Shown one piece after another: positions 1 to 6,078 of a DNA stretch of 10,729 nt. The stretch comes from Phycisphaerales bacterium (GTDB lineage: Bacteria > Planctomycetota > Phycisphaerae > Phycisphaerales > UBA1924). Numbering within the stretch: the stretch's first letter is position 1; every line of letters begins with the position of its first letter. The stretch lies in contig JAJDDL010000114.1 of the NCBI GenBank assembly GCA_029260335.1, forward strand, positions 1 through 10,729. Direction: 5' to 3'. The notes beneath the pieces were generated by a model, which saw only the letters and a list, made by a program, of their open reading frames with translations, was not told the DNA's origin and made no database searches. A program made the position numbers and the translations under genes.

Positions 1-229
1 CGGCTGCGCCGTCGAACCGCCCGGGGCAGGCTTCTTCGTCTGGGCCAAGTGCCCGCCTGGCGTCGACTCGATGGCCTTTGCATCACGCTGCCTGGACGAA
101 GCGGGCGTCGTGCTAATCCCCGGCGCCGGCTTCAGCGCACACACCGGCGACTGGTTCCGCGCCGCCCTGACAGTCGAAGTCGATCGCATTGAGGAGGCGG
201 TCGATCGCCTGGCGCGCCTCGGGCGCTGA
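1..229 (+). CDS. Class I/II aminotransferase, C-terminal end (partial)
   Basis: This is the 3' end of a gene that begins before the window. About 75 residues are readable in the frame starting at base 2, ending at TGA 227-229. The tail contains the segment VVLIPGAGF followed by GDWFRAALTV and a final helix VDRIEEAVDRLARLG. This is the pattern of the small C-terminal domain of fold-type I PLP aminotransferases, such as aspartate or LL-diaminopimelate aminotransferases. In that family the Arg of the 'WFRAALT'-type motif binds the substrate alpha-carboxylate. The catalytic PLP lysine lies upstream and is not visible, so substrate cannot be decided. The gene is convergent with the superoxide dismutase and separated from it by 80 bases. 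I see no strong terminator in that gap, only a weak 5-bp hairpin at 282-296 without a T-run. The family call is fairly firm; the exact reaction is not. Confidence 0.75.
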   Translation, partial: GCAVEPPGAGFFVWAKCPPGVDSMAFASRCLDEAGVVLIPGAGFSAHTGDWFRAALTVEVDRIEEAVDRLARLGR

Positions 230-309
230 CCCGCGTTCATAGAACAAGCACCCAAGGATCCTCATCCCGGGGGGTTCGGCGCACCATCCCGTGGTGTCAC
301 GTCAGCCCA

Positions 310-948
310 TTACGGCGTTGCGTGCGCAAAGTTCTTCCCGACCTGGTCCCAGTTGACGACGTTCCAGAACGCCGCGATGTAGTCAGGTCGGCGGTTCTGA
401 TAGTTCAGGTAGTACGCATGCTCCCAGACGTCGAGCCCGAGTACCGGCTTGTGGCCCGAGCCCATGCCGCCCATCGTCGGGGGCAGCGCCGGGTGGTCCT
501 GGTTCGCGGTGGAATACACATGGAGCTTCTTGTCCGGATTGACGCAAAGCCACGCCCAACCCGATCCGAAGCGGTTCGCAGCCGCCGCAGCGAACTCGTT
601 CTTGAAACTCTCCACCCCACCAAGATCGCGTTGGATGGCCTCGGCGAGGGCTCCTGTCGGTTCACCGCCACCATTGGGCGACATGCTCTTCCAGAACATC
701 TGGTGGTTGGCGTGGCCGCCGGCGTTGTTCCGGACCGCCCCTCGCCTGTCTTCGGGGACCTCTTCAATCCGCTTCAAGACACAAACGGGACATGTCTCGT
801 CGGCCAGCGCAGTGCCCTCCAAGGCGGTATTGGCCTTGGCGACGTACGCGGCATGGTGCTTGCCGTGATGGATTTCCATCGTCCGAGCGTCAATGTGGGG
901 CTCGAGGGCGTCAAATGCGTAGGACAGTTCGGGGAGGGTGAAGGCCAT
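310..948 (-). CDS. sodA: Superoxide dismutase, Mn/Fe family, Mn-type signature
   Basis: This 212-residue cytoplasmic enzyme converts superoxide to oxygen and hydrogen peroxide. The start at 948 gives the typical N-terminus MAFTLPELSYAFDALEPHID and has AGAGGA 6 bases upstream; an in-frame ATG at 963 lacks a ribosome site. The four metal ligands of the family are visible as His27 (MEIHH), His82 (GGHANH), Asp173 and His177 (DVWEHAYYL). The AGGHANH and STANQD segments, with Gln150 on the C-terminal side, are the pattern of Mn-SODs rather than Fe-SODs, but metal choice can be cambialistic and is inferred. Length is normal and no signal peptide is seen. One oddity is a CPVC motif at residues 53-56, in the linker between the two N-terminal helices, where other family members I know have no Cys pair. 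The gene stands alone, convergent with the aminotransferase, and its upstream region carries palindromic and direct-repeat elements. Confidence 0.95.
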   Translation of the reverse strand: MAFTLPELSYAFDALEPHIDARTMEIHHGKHHAAYVAKANTALEGTALADETCPVCVLKRIEEVPEDRRGAVRNNAGGHANHQMFWKSMSPNGGGEPTGALAEAIQRDLGGVESFKNEFAAAAANRFGSGWAWLCVNPDKKLHVYSTANQDHPALPPTMGGMGSGHKPVLGLDVWEHAYYLNYQNRRPDYIAAFWNVVNWDQVGKNFAHATP

Positions 949-954
949 CCTGAT

Positions 955-960
955 TCCTCT
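955..960 (-). promoter_or_regulatory. Ribosome binding site deciding the superoxide dismutase start
   Basis: Read on the minus strand this is AGAGGA, 6 bases before the ATG at 948. The other in-frame ATG, at 961-963, abuts this site and has no purine-rich motif ahead of it. This favours the shorter protein, which also matches the family's usual N-terminus. Confidence 0.7.
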
Positions 961-1019
961 CATCTGGCGAGTCTTGGTCTTAGAGCTAGTCTTCCGGCCG
1001 GGCGGAAAAACACTGCTAC

Positions 1020-1025
1020 ATTACA
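1020..1025 (-). promoter_or_regulatory. Candidate -10 element for the superoxide dismutase
   Basis: On the minus strand this reads TGTAAT (5 of 6 to TATAAT), about 72 bases upstream of the start codon. No good -35 hexamer stands at 16-18 bases; that position is occupied by the AT-rich palindrome at 1040-1052. The call rests on one hexamer and is tentative. Confidence 0.3.
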
Positions 1026-1039
1026 AACAATATGCGAAT

Positions 1040-1052
1040 AAAACACTGTTTT
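1040..1052. promoter_or_regulatory. Operator-like palindrome upstream of the superoxide dismutase
   Basis: AAAACA-C-TGTTTT is a perfect 13-base palindrome with a single central base. It lies in the -35 zone of the candidate superoxide dismutase promoter, where a repressor or activator could act. Part of it, AAAACACTG at 1040-1048, is repeated exactly at 1007-1015, 33 bases away, which is about three helical turns. Which protein binds is unknown. Confidence 0.35.
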
Positions 1053-1080
1053 GGGGCAGTTTGATCCCGTGTGAATCCCG

Positions 1081-1106
1081 GTGACTTGCGTTTCCGAACA
1101 AGTCAC
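1081..1106. repeat. Inverted repeat, 8-bp perfect arms
   Basis: GTGACTTG at 1081-1088 is mirrored by CAAGTCAC at 1099-1106 around a 10-base spacer. No T-run follows on either strand, so this does not look like an intrinsic terminator. It may be a protein-binding site or an RNA hairpin. Confidence 0.5.
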
Positions 1107-1180
1107 GGTAAAGTGGGGATCTCGTTGTACGCCCGTTTGAGAGAATTCCCTTCCGGGCTGTGTTGGACTATATCGGACCC

Positions 1181-1220
1181 ATTTGAGCAGTCAAATCGAT
1201 CCCGGACGATCGGGGATCGA
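1181..1220. repeat. Two adjacent inverted repeats
   Basis: ATTTGA/TCAAAT (1181-1186 and 1191-1196, loop GCAG) is followed directly by TCGATCCC/GGGATCGA (1196-1203 and 1213-1220, 9-base spacer). They share the base at 1196. If transcribed they would form two hairpins nearly stacked on each other. Their role is unknown. Confidence 0.5.
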
Positions 1221-1603
1221 CGACCAAGGGCTGTCAGAGGGCGGTGTAGGCAGGTGGTGGTGGTGAAATATTAGGGTCTTTGGGGCATTGGAAGCACGAC
1301 GGAGCCTCGTGGGAAGGCAGGTCGGAGTCTTTTCTAGAACAGTTCCAAGATGCAGAACCCCAGCGGGGGCATGGGCGTATAAAGCCGTGGGAGACGGTTC
1401 CGCCTCAGCGTCGATGAAAAGACGATGCGAAGACTCCCATTCCTTGCGGGTGGTAAAACAGGCGGATCGGTAGACAGAGAGGGATGGCGAGAATCCCCGC
1501 ACGCCGCGGGGCATGGTAATCTCGGCTCGTAACTTGCCAACGAGCAATTAGAAGATCTGGTGGCCAGGACGGGCCGCCTTGCAAAAGAAAGGTCTCGGTC
1601 GAG

Positions 1604-2716
1604 ATGGTCATGGCCAACACCGAGCGGAACATCCCGATGCCCCTGGATCAGACCGCGGTTCGCGGTCGACGTATCGGGGGCAACGTCACCAAGGCTGGCG
1701 CCTCCGGCGGTCGCAGTGATGGGCAGCGTGCTGTCCGTCGCCGGCTGAGCCGAGAGGATCAGCGGATTCTGGACCACCTGCTGGAGCACCCGCAGGACTA
1801 CATCGACAGCGAAGAGTTTTATCGTGAGGGTGCCGAGAATCGCATCTACGAGGAAGCTCCGGACGTCGCCAAGCCCGACACCACGTGGTATCACCCGGTA
1901 ATGGACGATCTTTCCGGCTCGCGCACGACGCGGACTGTGAAGAGCGCCCAACAGGTGATTCTCACCGGTGCCGAGGAGCGCGTGCTGTTCTTGCAGTTCA
2001 ACTATGCCCGGCACGTGGTGAACAACATCCAGAAGGAAGTCTGGGCAAGCCCGACGCGTCAGCCGACGCCCGAGCAGGCTGAGCGGATTCTGTACTGGTA
2101 TCGCCGGGCCGATCGCATCCGCGAGCAGATCGCCGAGACCAACCTCGCGTTGGTGCTGGCGATGGCCAAGCGGACGCGGATGAGCGAGGTGGACTTTGCA
2201 GACCTCGTGAGCGAGGGCAATATGGCCTTGCTCCGCGCGGTCGATAAGTTCGACGCTGGCCGTGGGTTCAAGTTCAGCACCTACGCCTGCCGGGCGATCC
2301 TCAAGGCGTTCAGCCGCCAGGGGATGAAGCTCAGCAAGTATCGCCAGCGATTCCCGACCGACTTTGACCCGAAGCTCGAGAAGTCCAACCACCTGGAGAA
2401 CAAGCGGGCGGACTTCGAGAAGGACGCGGCCGACGAGGTTCGGCGGATCGTCATCGAAAACGAGGCGGATCTGACCGCTGTCGAGCGGACGGTGATCGAG
2501 CACCGCTTCAATCTGCGGGATGACGACGAGCCCCAGGCCAGCGAGAAGCCCATGACCCTGGAACAGGTCGGGCAGATCATCGGCGTGACCAAGGAGCGTG
2601 TGCGTCAGATCCAGAACAAGGCGATGGAGAAGATCCGCGTCAAGCTGGAGGCGAGCTTCCTGGGCACTCAGGCCGAGGAGCCCGAGACCGCCGAGGCCGA
2701 GCAGGCGAGTTCGTGA
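1604..2716 (+). CDS. Sigma-70 family RNA polymerase sigma factor
   Basis: This 370-residue protein should bind core RNA polymerase and direct promoter recognition. A region 1.2-like helix (TGAEERVLFLQFNYARHVV) lies near residue 118. Region 2 follows, with NLALVLAMAK, DLVSEGNMALLRAVDKFD and GFKFSTYACR (FSTY at 224-227). Region 4 ends the protein, with LTAVERTVIEHRFNLRDDD and the helix-turn-helix MTLEQVGQIIGVTKERVRQI from residue 317. Region 3 is short and poorly recognisable. The paired tryptophans that follow 'FSTYAT' in housekeeping sigma factors are absent (Cys-Arg-Ala instead), and the ~110-residue N-terminal part is basic then acidic without a domain I know. It is therefore likely an alternative sigma factor. 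AAGAAAGG at 1585-1592 is the probable ribosome site, 11 bases before the ATG; a second ATG at 1610 is possible. A strong terminator 40 bases after the stop suggests a single-gene transcript. Confidence 0.93.
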   Translation: MVMANTERNIPMPLDQTAVRGRRIGGNVTKAGASGGRSDGQRAVRRRLSREDQRILDHLLEHPQDYIDSEEFYREGAENRIYEEAPDVAKPDTTWYHPVMDDLSGSRTTRTVKSAQQVILTGAEERVLFLQFNYARHVVNNIQKEVWASPTRQPTPEQAERILYWYRRADRIREQIAETNLALVLAMAKRTRMSEVDFADLVSEGNMALLRAVDKFDAGRGFKFSTYACRAILKAFSRQGMKLSKYRQRFPTDFDPKLEKSNHLENKRADFEKDAADEVRRIVIENEADLTAVERTVIEHRFNLRDDDEPQASEKPMTLEQVGQIIGVTKERVRQIQNKAMEKIRVKLEASFLGTQAEEPETAEAEQASS

Positions 2717-2755
2717 GCTGATCGAACTCGTGAGCTGATTGAGTGAGACCCCTGG

Positions 2756-2782
2756 GGGCCCGGCAACTGCCGGGCCCTTTTT
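2756..2782 (+). terminator. Rho-independent terminator after the sigma factor
   Basis: GGGCCCGGC (2756-2764) pairs perfectly with GCCGGGCCC (2769-2777) around the tetraloop AACT. Five T residues follow directly (2778-2782). This is a textbook intrinsic terminator in the + direction, 39 bases after the sigma factor stop. It separates that gene from the downstream cluster and shows that the open frame reading through it is not translated here. Confidence 0.9.
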
Positions 2783-2856
2783 CGTTCAGGACCGGGCAGG
2801 ACCGGGTCTGAATCTCGCCCGAAAGGGCCATTCTCGGTCGTCGCAGGAACAGCGGG

Positions 2857-2962
2857 GCGCAGAACGTCGAATCGGCCCCTGGTGGGATTCCGTTCTGCGC
2901 GATAGGGCCCTTCCGTCTGGAAGGGGGACTCCGCATCCGCCCGGTCCTAGTGTTGGGACCGG
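2857..2962 (+). other. Three consecutive hairpins ahead of the PilT-like gene
   Basis: Between the terminator and the ATPase start (2783-3029) lie three perfect inverted repeats in a row. They are GCGCAGAACG/CGTTCTGCGC (2857-2866, 2891-2900, 24-base loop), CCCTTCC/GGAAGGG (2908-2914, 2919-2925, loop GTCT) and CCGGTCC/GGACCGG (2941-2947, 2956-2962, 8-base loop). None is followed by a T-run. A tandem decamer (CAGGACCGGG twice, 2787-2806) lies just upstream. If transcription begins upstream, this would be a structured leader for the operon. I recognise no known riboswitch, and no clear promoter is visible. Confidence 0.5.
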
Positions 2963-3029
2963 TCCCGATCGCGTCGTGGCGGCATCCTTCCTTAGGCGGG
3001 ACCGAATGATCCTCGAAGAGGCAAAGTCG

Positions 3030-4187
3030 ATGAGTGTGACAACAGATACCCAGACCGAGGCGAGCCCCACCGGGCATGTGTCCTTGGATCCCGATCGGAA
3101 GCACGATCCGCACGAGACGCGGTTTGGTGACTTCCTGAAGGCGACGATCAAGTTCGAGGCCTCGGACCTTCTGATGAAGACCGGACGCCCGCCGGCGCTG
3201 CGTATCCGTGGCGCGCTCAAGCCCATGGACACGCCGCCGATCACGGCCGACGAGTTCATGCAGATCACGCGCCACATCCTCACCGAGGAGCAGTTCGCCG
3301 ATTTGCACAAGTTTGGCTCGGTCGACTTCGCGTATGACTACGACGACCGGAACCGCTTTCGCGTCAACCTCTTCCAGGCTCGCGGCAAGCTGTCGGTGGC
3401 TGCTCGGCGAATCACTGCCAACATTCTGCCCTTCGAGGGCTTGCACCTGCCTCCGATCATGTCCGATGTCGCGTTGCAGCCCCAGGGCCTGGTGCTGCTC
3501 TGCGGCGTGACCGGCTCGGGCAAGAGCACGACCATCGCCTCCATGCTCGACTTCGTCAATGCCCGCAAACCGGTGCACATCCTCACGATCGAGGACCCGA
3601 TCGAGTACATCTTCGAGGATCGCAAGGCGACGATCAATCAGCGCGAGATCGGCATCGACTGTTTGGACTTCAAGATCGCGCTGCGCGCGTTGGTGCGAGA
3701 GAATCCGGACATCGTGCTGATCGGCGAGATGCGTGACGCCGAGACCTTCGAGGCCGCCCTTGTTGCCGCCGAGACCGGTCACCTCGTTTACGGAACCATC
3801 CACGCGTCGAGCACGACGCAGACCTTCAGCCGAATCTACGGCTTGTTCCCTCAGGAAGACCTCGAGGAAATCCGCAAGGTGCTCGCGTACCAGATGCGGG
3901 CGTTCGTGTATCAGAAGCTTCTGCCGACGCTGCACGAGGACATCCACCGGATCCCGGCGTTGGAGATCCTGATCAACAACACGGTTGTCCAGAAGCACAT
4001 TCTCGATGGCCGAGAGGGCGAGCTCCGCGAGTATCTGAACTCGGTGGAGGCCCGGCAGACAGGCATGATCGACTTCAATCAGTCGCTCGTGAAGCTGGTG
4101 GAGTCCGAGTACATCCACATGCGGGTTGCGATGGAGTCTTCGCCGAACGCCGACGACCTGAAGATGAAGCTCAAGAAGCTCGGGTAG
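3030..4187 (+). CDS. PilT/PilU-family type IV pilus-type retraction ATPase
   Basis: This 385-residue hexameric motor ATPase family member is cytoplasmic and works at an inner-membrane pilus or secretion platform. An N-terminal PAS-like domain (FEASDLLMKTGRPPALRIRG) is followed by the RecA-like core. The core has Walker A GVTGSGKST at 159-167 (Lys165), the Asp box LTIEDPIEY, Walker B IVLIGEMRD at 228-236 (Glu233) and the His box ETGHLVYGTIH at 248-258. All catalytic elements look intact. SDLLMKTG without His, the ending GMIDFNQSLVKLVES...NADDLKMKLKKL and the length resemble PilU more than PilT (about 344 residues in Pseudomonas), so the choice is left open. The start at 3030 has GAAGAGG 8 bases upstream; the frame also has an ATG at 3006, and it extends back through the terminator, which is rejected. 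It is the first gene of the five-gene cluster, and no pilin or platform gene is near. Confidence 0.92.
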   Translation: MSVTTDTQTEASPTGHVSLDPDRKHDPHETRFGDFLKATIKFEASDLLMKTGRPPALRIRGALKPMDTPPITADEFMQITRHILTEEQFADLHKFGSVDFAYDYDDRNRFRVNLFQARGKLSVAARRITANILPFEGLHLPPIMSDVALQPQGLVLLCGVTGSGKSTTIASMLDFVNARKPVHILTIEDPIEYIFEDRKATINQREIGIDCLDFKIALRALVRENPDIVLIGEMRDAETFEAALVAAETGHLVYGTIHASSTTQTFSRIYGLFPQEDLEEIRKVLAYQMRAFVYQKLLPTLHEDIHRIPALEILINNTVVQKHILDGREGELREYLNSVEARQTGMIDFNQSLVKLVESEYIHMRVAMESSPNADDLKMKLKKLG

Positions 4188-4271
4188 GCCTCAAGATTCC
4201 GGGTATGGTGACGAGGGACGCGAGGGCATCTCTCAGGTATCTGATCAGAGAAGGAAAAGGAAGCTACAGCC

Positions 4272-6008
4272 GTGATGACACCGCTCGAATCTCTGGGGGG
4301 GATGCTTGGTGCGGGGTTCACGCTCGTATCCTGGTGGAAAGCCCTGCTCTTCATGCCCCCGTTCCTGGCCTGGGCTTGGCTGATCTCTACCGTGTACGAC
4401 AAGCACGCGGTCCGATTTCACCTCTCGCGCGAAAAATGGAATGCCGGTCACCTGAGTGCGGGTGTGGCGGCGGTGCTCATCGGTATGTTCCTGCCCGCAT
4501 TGATCGGGCTCGAGGGCATCGCCGGGTTCATCGTGGGCTGGATCGCCATGATCCTGGTCCTGTTTGGTGACGTGATTTCCTATCCCATGGTCGCAAACAA
4601 GGACCCGAGGGTGCCCGAGGAGTTCCGAGTTCGGCTCAACATGGACAGCTTCAAGGAGGCTCGCGAGGTCAAGGCCGCGGCCAAGCTCGCGGGTACCGCC
4701 GAGCTATCGATCCGCAAGCCCAACAAGAAGCTGGTCACGGTCCCCGCAAGGGACGATCCGGAGTTCGCGACCCGCGTTGCCGCCGAGCAACTCGTGCTCA
4801 AGGCGATGGAGATCCGCGCAAGCCAGCTGGAGATCTTGCCCGCGTCTCGCGATGGCGCTTACGCGATCCGATACATCGTCGACGGCATGCCCCAGCCAGG
4901 CGAGACCTACGCACCACAGGACGCGGCTCCGATTGTCGAGTTTTGGCGCGGCGCAGCAGGCATGGACCTGACCGATCGACGCAAGCAGCAGACCGGCATG
5001 ATGAGCATCGGCAAGGATGATCACGACACCGCCGTCCGCGTGACCGCGATCGGCGGCTCCGGCGGGCTGAAGATCACAATGAAGTTCGATCCCGCTCTGT
5101 CGGTCCGCAGAAACGCCGACAACCTCGGGTTGCTCGACTCGCAGCGTGCGGCGTTGGACGCGCTCGTGAACGAGCAGAAGGGCGGCCTCGTGTTGCTCGC
5201 GTCGCCTCCGGGCCAGGGCCGTACGACGACGCTCTACACGATCTTGAAGATGCACGACGCATACACCAAGAACGTGCAGACTCTCGAACTGGAAACCGAG
5301 GACGGCATCGAGGGTGCACGCCAGAACGTGTTCGACCGATTTGCCGAGGACCAGGACTTTGCCAAGAACCTGCGATCGATCCTCCGGCGCGATCCCGACG
5401 TCGTGGGCGTCGCGGAACTGCCCGACAAGGACACCGCCCAAGAGACAACGCGCGGCGATCTGCCCAACGCTCGGGTGTATATCTCGCTCCGGGCCGCGGA
5501 CGCGATGGCCGCGGTGCAAGTGTGGGTCAAGGCCGTAGGGGACCTGGAGTCCGCCTCTGCGAACCTCACGGGCCTGATTGGCAATCGCCTGGTCCGCAAG
5601 CTCTGTGACAACTGCCGAGTGGCCTACCAGCCAAGCCCGGACTTGCTCAAGAAGCTTGGGTTGCCGGCAGACAGGGTCCAGCAGCTGTTCAAGAAGGGCG
5701 GACAGGTCCTGATCAAGAACAAGCCGGAGGTATGTCCGGTGTGCAATGGCCTGGGCTATGCAGGCCAGGAAGGCGTCTTCGAGGTCTATCCGATCGGCGC
5801 CGAGGAGCGCGAGATGCTCAAGGCCGGCAATCTCCAGGGACTGCGGGCGGAACTGCGCAAGAAGAAGCACGTCACAATTCAACAGGCGGCACTGCGCAAG
5901 GCCGTCGAAGGTATCACCAGTATCGAAGAGGTCCTGCGCGTCACCGCGGGCGAGGAAGCCAAGAAGAAGCCAACACCCACGCAAGAGCCGGCACCGAGCG
6001 GCGCGTGA
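4272..6008 (+). CDS. Membrane-anchored GspE/PilB-like protein with degenerate ATPase site
   Basis: This 578-residue protein starts with three hydrophobic segments (about 22-41, 60-80, 82-106). It then has the GspE/PilB N2 domain (ASQLEILP, IRYIVDGMPQP, DLTDRRKQQTG) and a RecA-like domain. The nucleotide site is altered. Walker A reads PPGQGRTTTLY with Arg317 where Lys is expected. The Asp box TIEDP is replaced by ETEDG-type sequence. The Walker B region reads DPDVVGVAELPD (374-385), where the usual GE-R is A-E-L-P. The His box TGHLV is lost. The zinc-binding pairs CDNC (445-448) and CPVC (488-491) remain, as does the family ending TSIEEVLRVT. It is therefore probably a structural partner with weak or no ATPase activity, fixed in the membrane. 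The start is GTG 4272 or ATG 4275, after AAGGAAAAGGAAG at 4251-4263. It lies 84 bases after the intact PilT/PilU-like motor, which may supply ATP hydrolysis. Confidence 0.85.
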   Translation: MMTPLESLGGMLGAGFTLVSWWKALLFMPPFLAWAWLISTVYDKHAVRFHLSREKWNAGHLSAGVAAVLIGMFLPALIGLEGIAGFIVGWIAMILVLFGDVISYPMVANKDPRVPEEFRVRLNMDSFKEAREVKAAAKLAGTAELSIRKPNKKLVTVPARDDPEFATRVAAEQLVLKAMEIRASQLEILPASRDGAYAIRYIVDGMPQPGETYAPQDAAPIVEFWRGAAGMDLTDRRKQQTGMMSIGKDDHDTAVRVTAIGGSGGLKITMKFDPALSVRRNADNLGLLDSQRAALDALVNEQKGGLVLLASPPGQGRTTTLYTILKMHDAYTKNVQTLELETEDGIEGARQNVFDRFAEDQDFAKNLRSILRRDPDVVGVAELPDKDTAQETTRGDLPNARVYISLRAADAMAAVQVWVKAVGDLESASANLTGLIGNRLVRKLCDNCRVAYQPSPDLLKKLGLPADRVQQLFKKGGQVLIKNKPEVCPVCNGLGYAGQEGVFEVYPIGAEEREMLKAGNLQGLRAELRKKKHVTIQQAALRKAVEGITSIEEVLRVTAGEEAKKKPTPTQEPAPSGA

Positions 6009-6078
6009 GCAAGCACGATTCGGTATTAGCAAAGCTCTCTCGTCCGGTCGCCCGGCATGAGAGTGAGAGGTACGTGTC

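Larger units (their letters stand above)
964..1603. other. Gene-free region between superoxide dismutase and sigma factor
   Basis: I find no convincing gene here. Short open frames such as 1071-1274 have no good ribosome site and give an unconvincing composition. The left part (about 964-1060) is the superoxide dismutase promoter zone. The middle holds three neighbouring inverted repeats (1081-1106, 1181-1196, 1196-1220). The right part would be the sigma factor leader. It contains a TATAAA at 1378-1383 without a matching -35, and two hairpins at 1495-1511 (CCCCGC/GCGGGG, 5-base loop) and 1525-1545 (GCTCGT/ACGAGC, 9-base loop). I looked for conserved cores of tRNA, tmRNA, SRP RNA and RNase P RNA and saw none. 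Confidence 0.5.

Noticed and set aside
282..296. CACCA/TGGTG hairpin between the aminotransferase and superoxide dismutase stops.
   Set aside because: Only 5 bp and no T-run on either strand, so it is not called as a terminator.
1071..1274. 67-codon open frame in the gap after the superoxide dismutase.
   Set aside because: GTG start without a ribosome site, basic low-information sequence, and it runs through inverted repeats.
1337..1345. GAAC-A-GTTC, reminiscent of a LexA half-site pair.
   Set aside because: Known GAAC/GTTC LexA boxes have four bases between the half-sites; here there is one, and no damage gene follows.
1334..2503. 389-codon minus-strand open frame opposite the sigma factor.
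   Set aside because: It overlaps the clear sigma factor in antisense; repeated Leu/Arg/Gly-rich shadow sequence.
2787..2806. Tandem decamer CAGGACCGGG.
   Set aside because: Only two copies, no array, and likely a chance or slippage product just after the terminator.
2739..3029. In-frame extension of the PilT/PilU-like gene 97 codons upstream.
   Set aside because: It runs through a strong intrinsic terminator and the hairpin-rich leader, has no family similarity, and a good ribosome site stands before the ATG at 3030.
2640..4118. 492-codon open frame on the minus strand opposite the PilT/PilU-like gene.
   Set aside because: High-GC shadow frame; it contradicts the intact family motifs on the + strand and shows no recognisable protein features.
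6035..6070. CTCTCTC upstream that could pair with the GAGAGTGAGAGG containing the ribosome site of the CvpA-like gene.
   Set aside because: Short, low-complexity pairing with a mismatch; not enough to claim ribosome-site masking.
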